Source: Syntrophobacter sp. SbD2 (GTDB lineage: Bacteria > Desulfobacterota > Syntrophobacteria > Syntrophobacterales > Syntrophobacteraceae). From it: a stretch of 8,658 nucleotides of DNA. The stretch is taken from assembly GCA_900290385.1 (NCBI GenBank), contig OMSV01000173.1, positions 1-8,658 on the forward strand, in the 5' to 3' direction. Position 1 is the first letter of the stretch. The number at the start of each line of letters is the position of its first letter. A program made the position numbers and the translations under genes. Shown piece after piece: positions 1 through 6,288 of this stretch. The notes under the pieces were generated by a model, which saw only the letters and a program-made list of their open reading frames with translations, did no database searches and was not told where the DNA came from.

Positions 1-854
1 GGCTCCCGGAGCTTGTGAGCGGCAAGAAGATCGGCTGCTTTGGCTTGACGGAGCCCGAAGCAGGGTCCGACCCGCAGAGCATGAGGACCACCGCTGTAAA
101 AAACCGGTCAGGCTATGTTCTTAATGGGCGCAAGATGTGGATAACAAACGGTTCCATTGCCGACGTAGCGGTAGTATGGGCAAAAACCCCGGACGGTAAA
201 ATCTGCGGCTTTCTGGTCGAAAAGGGTATGCGCGGCTTCTCGGCTCGCCCAATAGAGCGCAAATTCTCAATGCGCGCATCGGTCACCTCTGTTCTCAACT
301 TCGATAACGTGACCGTCCCCGAGGAAAATCTTCTGCCCGGCGCTCAGGGTCTGAAATCCGCCCTGATGTGTCTCAACGAAGCTCGCTACGGCATAGCCTG
401 GGGCAGCGTCGGCTCCGCTATTGCCTGCTACGAGACTGCGCTCAACTACGCAAAGTCCAGGATTCAGTTTCAAGCCCCGATTGCGTCCTTCCAGCTCGTG
501 CAGCGAAAGCTCGCCATGATGTTGACGGAGATCACCAAGGCCCAGCTTATGTGCATTCGCCTGGGCAGACTCAAGGACGAGGGCCGCGCTCGCCACACTC
601 AAATCTCGATGGCAAAAATGAACAATGCCCACGAGGCCCTCAAGATCGCAAGGAACGCCAGAGACATTCTGGGCGCAAACGGGATCAGCCTCGGATATGC
701 GCCCATCCGCCACATGCTCAATCTCGAAACAGTAAATACCTACGAAGGCACACGGGACATCCATATTCTGGCTATCGGGCGTGACATCACCGGCATGGAT
801 GGTTTCAGTTGTAAACAAGCGGCCGGGCAACCGAGCGCGGCCGGGTCGAAATAG
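1..854 (+). CDS. gcdH: Glutaryl-CoA dehydrogenase, 5'-truncated by window edge
   Basis: This is an FAD-dependent acyl-CoA dehydrogenase that oxidises glutaryl-CoA, to crotonyl-CoA plus CO2 in the decarboxylating type, in the cytoplasm. The reading frame is already open at base 3 (L-P-E-L before the GTG at 15), so the GTG is an internal Val and the N-terminal third, about 100 residues, lies outside the window. Visible motifs are GCFGLTEPEAGSDP (FAD/substrate loop), WITN, ARYGIAWG, LGANGIS, and near the end VNTYEGTRDIH. In the last motif the Glu codon at 744-746 aligns with the catalytic base (Glu370 of the mature human enzyme), and Tyr precedes it at 741-743. The ARYGIAWG and VNTYEGT blocks match glutaryl-CoA dehydrogenases more closely than general short-chain acyl-CoA dehydrogenases. 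The Arg and Glu that bind the distal carboxylate are upstream and cannot be checked. Nothing downstream is clearly co-functional. The family call is near certain; substrate is likely. Confidence 0.85.
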   Translation, partial: LPELVSGKKIGCFGLTEPEAGSDPQSMRTTAVKNRSGYVLNGRKMWITNGSIADVAVVWAKTPDGKICGFLVEKGMRGFSARPIERKFSMRASVTSVLNFDNVTVPEENLLPGAQGLKSALMCLNEARYGIAWGSVGSAIACYETALNYAKSRIQFQAPIASFQLVQRKLAMMLTEITKAQLMCIRLGRLKDEGRARHTQISMAKMNNAHEALKIARNARDILGANGISLGYAPIRHMLNLETVNTYEGTRDIHILAIGRDITGMDGFSCKQAAGQPSAAGSK

Positions 855-1037
855 CCGTTGGCATGGGCCGCTTTAAGTGGCGGAATTGGAAAAGCGTATC
901 GGCGCGCGGGATGAAAAAGCGAAATCGATGGCGATGTAAGAAAGAGAGAATTTTCTTCAAATTCATTCCCAAATGTTGCAAAATCGCCGGAAGTTTTGAT
1001 TTGGGGAGAGATGCGCAGGGTCGGTACATTCCTAACC

Positions 1038-1078
1038 GAACTAAGAACTAAGAACTAAGAACTGAAAACTAAAAACTA
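1038..1078. repeat. 7-bp tandem repeat (GAACTAA), decaying
   Basis: Three perfect GAACTAA heptamers lie at 1038-1044, 1045-1051 and 1052-1058. They are followed by GAACTGA (1059-1065), AAACTAA (1066-1072) and a partial AAACTA (1073-1078). The array ends two bases before the folP Shine-Dalgarno, so if transcribed it forms an A-rich, stop-rich untranslated leader for folP. The gradient from perfect to degenerate units suggests slippage expansion followed by point mutation. No function is demonstrated by the sequence. Confidence 0.85.
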
Positions 1079-1090
1079 CCAGGAGTATCG

Positions 1091-1963
1091 ATGTCAGTAT
1101 GTGAACGGAAACTTTACACCATGAATCTTACGGGCAAAGCCTTGGAGCTGGGCCGCCGCACGCTCATCATGGGTATTCTCAACATAACCCCCGATTCTTT
1201 TTCGGATGGGGGCCGGTTCGCCGATTACGAGCTGGCGCTGGCACAGGCATTTGAGTTGATCTCGGCGGGCGCAGACATCCTGGATGTCGGAGGAGAATCG
1301 ACAAGACCCGGATCTGACCCTGTACCTCTGCCCGTGGAACTGAAGCGGGTAATTCCAGTCATCCGGGCGGTGCGTGAAAGCAGCGACATCCCAATATCGA
1401 TAGATACCAATAAGTCCGAAGTGGCGCTCCAGTCGCTTGCAGCGGGCGCAGACATAATCAACGACGTGAGTTCCCTGCGGTTTGATCCCGCCATGGTGAG
1501 GGTCGCCGCCGAATCGGGGGCGCCTGTCATCATGATGCACATGCTTGGCGAACCTCGTACAATGCAGGTCAACCCCGTTTATGAAAGCGTTATATCGGAG
1601 ATAATAGCATTTCTGGAACAGCGGATGAAATTCGCCGTCCAAAACGGGATAGAGCGGAGTCAAATAATCATCGATCCGGGCATAGGGTTTGGTAAGACTG
1701 TTACGCATAATCTCAACATAATAAGGGACCTTGATCGCTTTTCTTGTATGGACCGCCCCATAATGCTCGGCGCCTCGCGCAAAAGATTTATCGGTAAAAT
1801 CCTTGGCCGTCCGGAAGGTGAAAGGGAGTTGGGGACCGCCGTGGTGAATGCCTTTGGTATTGCGGCCGGGGCTCATATCCTCAGGGTGCACGACGTTGCT
1901 TTTCATCGGGAAGCGGTTGACATGGCGGAAACTGTTCGAAGCGGCTATTTTCCCGAAAGCTGA
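1091..1963 (+). CDS. folP: Dihydropteroate synthase
   Basis: It condenses 6-hydroxymethyl-7,8-dihydropterin diphosphate with p-aminobenzoate to give dihydropteroate in folate synthesis, and is the target of sulfonamides. It is a cytoplasmic TIM-barrel enzyme. Signature blocks in order are [11 protein letters not shown] (residues 31-41), [11 protein letters not shown] (65-75), SIDT with Asp105, IIND with Asn124, MMHM (148-151), DPGIGFGK (195-202), GASRKRFIG with Lys231, and RVHD with Arg265 and His267. These correspond to the pterin- and pABA-site residues of E. coli DHPS, and none is missing. The ATG at 1091 is chosen because AGGAG (1081-1085) sits five bases upstream; the next in-frame ATG (1121) has no comparable site. 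At 290 residues it is of ordinary length. It precedes glmM, as in the E. coli ftsH-folP-glmM arrangement, but a terminator separates the two here. Confidence 0.97.
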   Translation: MSVCERKLYTMNLTGKALELGRRTLIMGILNITPDSFSDGGRFADYELALAQAFELISAGADILDVGGESTRPGSDPVPLPVELKRVIPVIRAVRESSDIPISIDTNKSEVALQSLAAGADIINDVSSLRFDPAMVRVAAESGAPVIMMHMLGEPRTMQVNPVYESVISEIIAFLEQRMKFAVQNGIERSQIIIDPGIGFGKTVTHNLNIIRDLDRFSCMDRPIMLGASRKRFIGKILGRPEGERELGTAVVNAFGIAAGAHILRVHDVAFHREAVDMAETVRSGYFPES

Positions 1964-1984
1964 CAAATCACTGCAAAAGTCGGG

Positions 1985-2010
1985 CGGTTTCACTTGAAGC
2001 CGTTTTTTTT
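1985..2010 (+). terminator. Intrinsic terminator between folP and glmM
   Basis: CGGTTTC (1985-1991) pairs with GAAGCCG (1996-2002) across the loop ACTT, giving a 7-bp stem with one G-U wobble. It is followed immediately by eight T residues (2003-2010). This is the standard rho-independent architecture on the plus strand. It lies 21 bases after the folP stop and only nine bases before the glmM Shine-Dalgarno. It would therefore end folP transcripts, or act as an attenuator in the glmM leader if glmM is transcribed from upstream. No folding energy was computed. Confidence 0.85.
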
Positions 2011-2028
2011 GAGTGTTATGGAGATAGT

Positions 2029-3423
2029 ATGGGAAAGCTTTTCGGGACCGATGGAATTCGCGGCGTTGCAAATGTCTTCCCAATGACGACGGACCTGGCG
2101 ATGAAAGTCGGGTTCAGCACGGCGTATATCTTCAAAAAGGAGCACCGCCGGCCAAAGATCATCATTGGAAAAGATACCCGCCTTTCCGGCTACATGATCG
2201 AGACCGCCATCACTGCAGGGATCTGCTCCATGGGGGTCGACGTGCTGCTGGTCGGGCCTCTGCCTACTCCGGGCATAGCATTCATTACCAGCAGCATGCG
2301 CGCCGATGCCGGCATAGTCATTTCCGCCTCCCATAATCCATACGAGTATAACGGCATCAAGATATTCGCAAGCGACGGTTTCAAACTTCCCGACGAGACC
2401 GAGAACTACATCGAGGAACTTATCCTCAACGGCGAAATAGAACGGTTGCCCAAGCCGCCGGCATCCGAAATAGGCCGGGCTCGGCGTATCGATGACGCTC
2501 AGGGGCGCTATATCGTCTATCTGAAAAACACCTTTCCTCGAGACCTTACCCTGGAGGGGCTCAAGATCGTAATCGACTGTGCGCACGGGGCCGCCTACCG
2601 GGTTGCGCCCACGGTCTTCGAAGAACTGGGCGCCGAAGTGGTGCTTACGGGAGACAGGCCCAACGGGAAAAATATAAACAGGGAATGCGGCGCTCTTTTC
2701 CCCGAGCATATGGCCTCGGTTGTTCGCGAGCAGGGCGCCAACGCCGGTTTTGCCCTTGACGGGGATGCAGACCGGTTAATTATGGCCGATGAGCGGGGCG
2801 AAATACTCGATGGCGACCAGATGATGGCCGTTTGCGCAAAGCATTATATCGAGCACAACAAGCTGAAAGATAAAACGGTTGTGGCCACAATCATGAGCAA
2901 TCTGGGGTTCGAGGTGGCCCTGCGCGAGCTGGGCGGCAACCTGATAAGGACCCCGGTGGGCGACAGGTACGTGGTGGAACAGATGCGCCAGAACGGTTAC
3001 AATCTCGGGGGCGAACAGTCCGGTCACCTGGTCTTTCTCGATCACGGCACCACTGGCGACGGCATCCTCTCGGCCCTCCAGGTGCTTGCCGTTATGCTTC
3101 GCGAAGGGCGCCCGATGTCCGTGCTCAAGAATATTATGACCCATTACCCTCAAAAGCTGGTTAACGTTCCCGTCGGCGTAAGAAAACCTATAGACCAGGT
3201 CCCGGAAATAGTGAAGCTCCAGCGGGCCATGGAACAGCGGCTTGGGCAGGAGGGCCGGATTGTGATTCGCCCCTCGGGGACCGAACCCGTGATTCGGGTC
3301 ATGGTCGAAGCGGCCGACCGTGAAGTTATGGAAGAAGTCGCATACTCTATGGCCTCATGCATCCAGAAGCACATGCCGGGCGACAGGGATGTCTGTGCCG
3401 CCCCCAAAGAGAACATGCAATGA
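2029..3423 (+). CDS. glmM: Phosphoglucosamine mutase
   Basis: It interconverts glucosamine-6-phosphate and glucosamine-1-phosphate, the step before GlmU makes UDP-GlcNAc for peptidoglycan and lipopolysaccharide; it is cytoplasmic and Mg-dependent. The alpha-D-phosphohexomutase domains are all present. The N-terminus is GTDGIRG. ISASHNP carries the phosphoserine Ser101. The metal loop DGDADR is at 244-249, the sugar-binding loop GEQSGH at 328-333, and the phosphate-binding RPSGTEP at 414-420. The SASHNP and GEQSGH contexts favour GlmM over phosphomannomutase or phosphoglucomutase. At 464 residues it is about 20 longer than the E. coli enzyme (445), part of which is a short Cys-containing tail after the last domain. 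The ATG at 2029 has GGAG at 2020-2023, five bases upstream. An intrinsic terminator lies just before this site, so glmM needs either readthrough or its own signal. Confidence 0.96.
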   Translation: MGKLFGTDGIRGVANVFPMTTDLAMKVGFSTAYIFKKEHRRPKIIIGKDTRLSGYMIETAITAGICSMGVDVLLVGPLPTPGIAFITSSMRADAGIVISASHNPYEYNGIKIFASDGFKLPDETENYIEELILNGEIERLPKPPASEIGRARRIDDAQGRYIVYLKNTFPRDLTLEGLKIVIDCAHGAAYRVAPTVFEELGAEVVLTGDRPNGKNINRECGALFPEHMASVVREQGANAGFALDGDADRLIMADERGEILDGDQMMAVCAKHYIEHNKLKDKTVVATIMSNLGFEVALRELGGNLIRTPVGDRYVVEQMRQNGYNLGGEQSGHLVFLDHGTTGDGILSALQVLAVMLREGRPMSVLKNIMTHYPQKLVNVPVGVRKPIDQVPEIVKLQRAMEQRLGQEGRIVIRPSGTEPVIRVMVEAADREVMEEVAYSMASCIQKHMPGDRDVCAAPKENMQ

Positions 3424-3451
3424 GACCGAAAGCTGATCCCGGCAAAAGACT

Positions 3452-3473
3452 CAGCGGGGCCTTCTGCCCGCTG
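3452..3473 (+). other. Hairpin without U-tract in glmM-coaX gap
   Basis: CAGCGGG (3452-3458) and CCCGCTG (3467-3473) form a perfect 7-bp stem with an 8-base loop. No run of T follows, so it is not a standard intrinsic terminator. It lies in the 73-base gap between glmM and coaX, ending 13 bases before the coaX Shine-Dalgarno. An mRNA-processing or stability element, or chance, are all possible. Confidence 0.5.
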
Positions 3474-3486
3474 CTTACTGTCCGAT

Positions 3487-3490
3487 GGAG
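3487..3490 (+). promoter_or_regulatory. Ribosome binding site fixing the coaX start
   Basis: GGAG at 3487-3490 lies six bases before the ATG at 3497. An in-frame ATG at 3485 overlaps this site and has no Shine-Dalgarno of its own, so translation most likely begins at 3497. Confidence 0.75.
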
Positions 3491-3496
3491 TGTGCA

Positions 3497-4273
3497 ATGC
3501 TCCTCGCATTAGATATCGGCAATACCAACACCGTGCTGGGCCTGTTCGACGATGGCGCACTGGTGCACGACTGGCGTATTCGTACGGAGGTCAACATGAC
3601 TATCGACGAATACGCGATAACTCTTCGAAGCCTGTTTGCGGTCCATGGAATTCCCCTGGACAGCGTCAGTGACGTGATCATATCGTGCGTGGTGCCGCCT
3701 GTTTTGAACTCTGCCGAACGGTTTTGCCAGAGCTACTTTCGAACCACTGCTCTTGTGGTCGGGCCGGGAATCAGAACCGGTATGCCGATTCTCTATGACA
3801 ATCCAAAAGAGGTGGGCGCCGACAGGATCGTAAATGCCGTGGCGGCCTACGAGCAGCGCAAAGACGCGGTAATTGTGGTCGATTTTGGGACGGCGACAAC
3901 CTTTGATTATATTTCCGAGCGCGGGGAATACATTGGCGGAGTGATCAGTCCAGGGATCATGATCTCGTGCGAAGCGCTTTTCCAGAAGGCGTCCAAGCTC
4001 CCAAGAGTTGAGATATTCGCGCGCCCTCCCTCCATATTGGCCAAGAATACTATTTCCTCGATGAATGCGGGAATCGTATACGGCTATGCGGGCCTCGTCG
4101 AAGGAATCATCACGAGGATAAAAAAAGAGGTAAACCGCGATATATATGTGATAGCAACGGGAGGACTGGCGCCGCTCATCGCAAGCGAGTGCCCTATGAT
4201 CAACGCAGTGGACGATTACCTGACACTCAATGGCCTGAGAATAATTTTCGACCGGAATAAGAAGCCCGCGTGA
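3497..4273 (+). CDS. coaX: Type III pantothenate kinase
   Basis: It phosphorylates pantothenate to 4'-phosphopantothenate, the first step of CoA synthesis, and belongs to the ASKHA (actin/sugar kinase) fold. Type III kinases are known to need a monovalent cation and to escape CoA feedback. From the chosen ATG the protein is 258 residues, the usual family length. It begins MLLALDIGNTN, with the phosphate-1 loop DIGNTN at 6-11. GADR (107-110) carries the catalytic Asp109. The phosphate-2 block VDFGTATTFD is at 128-137, GGVISPG at 147-153 and TGGL at 221-224. An ATG at 3485 would add four residues (MECA), but the Shine-Dalgarno GGAG fits the 3497 start. There is no adjacent birA, a common partner of coaX in other bacteria. 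The next gene begins seven bases after its stop, so coupling is likely. Confidence 0.95.
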   Translation: MLLALDIGNTNTVLGLFDDGALVHDWRIRTEVNMTIDEYAITLRSLFAVHGIPLDSVSDVIISCVVPPVLNSAERFCQSYFRTTALVVGPGIRTGMPILYDNPKEVGADRIVNAVAAYEQRKDAVIVVDFGTATTFDYISERGEYIGGVISPGIMISCEALFQKASKLPRVEIFARPPSILAKNTISSMNAGIVYGYAGLVEGIITRIKKEVNRDIYVIATGGLAPLIASECPMINAVDDYLTLNGLRIIFDRNKKPA

Positions 4274-4280
4274 TCCTCAC

Positions 4281-5186
4281 ATGAGCGATAGACAACAATA
4301 CCAAAGCCTCGGCCCGGGAAGCTCTGTTGCGCTCGTTGCGCCGGCGAGCCCCTTCGAGGCCGATTTGTATGAAAAGGGCGTCCAGATCCTGCGCAACGCC
4401 GGATACGAGGTAGTTCCCGGCAAAAATATCTTCAAAAAGCAGAGCTATCTGGCCGGAACGGACCTGGACCGGCTCCAGGACTTGACCGAAGCAGTCCTGG
4501 ACCCCAAGATCGAAGCGATCATCTGCATACGGGGCGGATATGGCAGCGGGCGGCTTTTGACCCAAATTCCCTTTTCCAGCTTCCGCTCCAACCCGAAACT
4601 CTTCATCGGGCACAGCGACATCACTTTTTTGCATTTTGGATTCATGAGCAAAGCCGGCTGGACCACTTTCCACGGTCCAAACCTCACCGGCATGAGCGAG
4701 GCGCCCCAAAAGGCCCAGAGCGTCCTTAGGGTCCTGTCGGGGGAGGCTTCGTACGAATGGAAGTTGGATCCGGAGCAGGTCCTTAGGCCAGGCGCCTCAA
4801 CGGGCCGTGTTCTGGGGGGCAACCTGAGCTGCCTTGTCCACCTGCTTGGAACACCCTATATACCGGATATGACCGGCGCGCTGCTCCTGATCGAAGACTG
4901 CGGAGAAGCCCTCTACAGGCTCGACCGGATGATGAATCACCTCAAGCTGGCCGCAATACTGCCCCTGCTTGGCGCAATTTTGCTTGGAGAATTTACGGGA
5001 TGCGCCGAAAACAATGACGTATGCACGATGGTGATGGATCATGTGAGCGAATATGACTTCCCAGTCGTACACGGCCTGCCCTTCGGCCACGGCAGCCGCA
5101 ACGAGGTGATCCCGTTCGGCGCGCCCTTTGTGCTGGATACCGATGAACGTGTGCTTAAAATACTCCAAGCTCCGGTTGCCCGCTGA
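4281..5186 (+). CDS. ldcA: LD-carboxypeptidase, peptidase family S66
   Basis: It removes the terminal D-Ala from the L-Ala-gamma-D-Glu-meso-DAP-D-Ala tetrapeptide during peptidoglycan recycling, producing the tripeptide that Mpl uses. It is a cytoplasmic Ser-Glu-His peptidase, and no signal peptide is visible. The N-terminal VALVAPASP block, the IRGGYGSGRLL turn (residues 83-93) and the nucleophile motif GHSDITFLHF with Ser112 are present. So are IEDCGEALYRLDRM with Glu205 and GLPFGHGSRNEVIPFG with His270. The triad spacing resembles Pseudomonas aeruginosa LdcA (Ser115, Glu217, His285). At 301 residues the length is normal. No clear Shine-Dalgarno precedes the ATG at 4281, seven bases after the coaX stop, so translation is probably coupled. 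The next hydrolase gene starts inside its 3' end. Some S66 members instead cleave microcin C7 (MccF), but the mpl context favours the recycling enzyme. Confidence 0.93.
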   Translation: MSDRQQYQSLGPGSSVALVAPASPFEADLYEKGVQILRNAGYEVVPGKNIFKKQSYLAGTDLDRLQDLTEAVLDPKIEAIICIRGGYGSGRLLTQIPFSSFRSNPKLFIGHSDITFLHFGFMSKAGWTTFHGPNLTGMSEAPQKAQSVLRVLSGEASYEWKLDPEQVLRPGASTGRVLGGNLSCLVHLLGTPYIPDMTGALLLIEDCGEALYRLDRMMNHLKLAAILPLLGAILLGEFTGCAENNDVCTMVMDHVSEYDFPVVHGLPFGHGSRNEVIPFGAPFVLDTDERVLKILQAPVAR

Positions 5187-6288
5187 TTCAGGACGACGCC
5201 TGGATTGCGAATTGAAGGCCGCCATAGGCCGAGGCGCTTTTTCCGGGGCCTCGCTTCTCATTTCCAGGGGCGGGGCGCCCGATTTTGAGCGCGAGTGGGG
5301 GACCGTTGAATCGGGCGGCGTTGCTGTGAACCGATCCACTCGCTTCGACCTGGCCTCTTTGACAAAGCCCCTGGTCATCGCTCCCCTCTGCATGGCTGCG
5401 GTTGAACGCGGATTACTCAACCTCGACGATACTCTTTCACGATTCTTTCCAGGTTCTGTGCCCACAGACAAAAAGGGGATCACGGTAAAAAGCCTGCTTT
5501 CGCACTCGTCCGGCCTTCCCGCATACCGGCCTTTTTATCTCGAACTGATTGAACTGCCCCCTGAAGCCAGGCCAAACGCGCTTGCGTCCATGATTTTGCA
5601 AACGGCCCTGGATACTGCTCCCGGCCAAACAGCCAATTACAGCGACCTTGGTTTCATGCTGCTGGGGTTGATTCTTGAGCGGCAAATGGGAGCCAGGCTG
5701 GACCGTCTCGCCCAGGATTATTTGTTCGCCCGGCTTGGAATAGATGAACTCCATTTTTGCCCGATTGACGCCATCCGTCCTCCGTCCTCCGGCATCCGTT
5801 ACGCCGCCACCCAGATCTGTCCCTGGAGACACAGGCTTCTTTCCGGTGAAGTGGATGATGAAAACGCATGGACCCTGAACGGAGTGTGCGGGCACGCAGG
5901 GCTTTTCGGGACGGCGCGGGCGGTCTTTAAGCTGCTGAGTTTCCTTTGGAATATTTATGAGGGTAATTTAACCGACCCACTCTGGCCCCGCAGCCTCGTG
6001 CGGCTTTTCTGGACCCGGACCGAGGTCGCCGGAGGTTTGAGCGGCTGGTGTTTGGGCTACGACACCCCGAGCCGAAAGGGTTATTCAAGCGCCGGGCGGT
6101 ATTTTTCCGGCAATACCATCGGACACCTCGGATTTACAGGGGTCTCTTTCTGGTTGGATCTGGAAAAACGGGCCCTTGTTATTCTCCTTACCAATCGTGT
6201 TCATCCAACACGGCAAAACGATGAAATCAGGCAGTTAAGGCCGGTCCTGCACGATATCATCATGGAAGCGCTCACATATGGAAACTGA
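5143..6288 (+). CDS. Serine hydrolase, beta-lactamase/PBP class C-like (S12)
   Basis: This is an S12-type serine hydrolase with an unknown substrate. The three active-site elements are visible: SxxK as SLTK with Ser72 and Lys75 (Ser codon 5356-5358), YSD at 166-168 in place of the Tyr-x-Asn motif, and HLG at 328-330 within GHLGFTG, replacing KTG as in esterase- and AmpH-like members. No signal peptide or membrane segment is seen, so it is probably cytoplasmic, unlike classical beta-lactamases and PBPs. The start is uncertain: ATG 5143 (GGAT five bases upstream, 381 residues) is preferred. The frame also opens at a TTG at 5128, and a start further in is conceivable because the conserved domain begins near residue 15-20. 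It overlaps ldcA by 44 bases and mpl by 11, implying co-translation with muropeptide recycling genes. A role on peptide or amino-sugar intermediates is inference. Confidence 0.85.
   Translation: MNVCLKYSKLRLPADSGRRLDCELKAAIGRGAFSGASLLISRGGAPDFEREWGTVESGGVAVNRSTRFDLASLTKPLVIAPLCMAAVERGLLNLDDTLSRFFPGSVPTDKKGITVKSLLSHSSGLPAYRPFYLELIELPPEARPNALASMILQTALDTAPGQTANYSDLGFMLLGLILERQMGARLDRLAQDYLFARLGIDELHFCPIDAIRPPSSGIRYAATQICPWRHRLLSGEVDDENAWTLNGVCGHAGLFGTARAVFKLLSFLWNIYEGNLTDPLWPRSLVRLFWTRTEVAGGLSGWCLGYDTPSRKGYSSAGRYFSGNTIGHLGFTGVSFWLDLEKRALVILLTNRVHPTRQNDEIRQLRPVLHDIIMEALTYGN

Noticed and set aside
267..830. Minus-strand open frame (187 codons) opposite the acyl-CoA dehydrogenase
   Set aside because: The plus-strand frame carries all dehydrogenase motifs; the antisense product has no domain signature.
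870..890. Short GC hairpin after the gcdH stop as a terminator
   Set aside because: The stem is only four or five pairs and no T-run follows, so it does not meet intrinsic terminator structure.
1001..1030. Possible sigma-70 promoter before folP (TTGGGG, 18-base spacer, TACATT)
   Set aside because: The -35 box matches poorly and the -10 box only at four of six positions. Other hexamer pairs in the AT-rich 950-1030 stretch have wrong spacing, so no promoter can be supported from sequence alone.
863..1051. Small basic plus-strand open frame (62 codons) between gcdH and folP
   Set aside because: It has no Shine-Dalgarno, a composition dominated by Lys and Arg with no recognisable motif, and its stop lies within the heptamer repeat. 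It looks like non-coding sequence open by chance.
1094..2083. Long minus-strand open frame (329 codons) opposite folP
   Set aside because: It is an antisense shadow of folP, whose motifs are unambiguous on the plus strand. The antisense protein shows no family motifs and would cross the terminator.
1990..2709. Minus-strand open frame (239 codons) opposite the glmM 5' half
   Set aside because: It is a shadow of the conserved GlmM reading frame and has no recognisable domain.
4797..5483. Minus-strand open frame (228 codons) across the ldcA-hydrolase junction
   Set aside because: It is antisense to two well-supported genes and its translation shows no motif.
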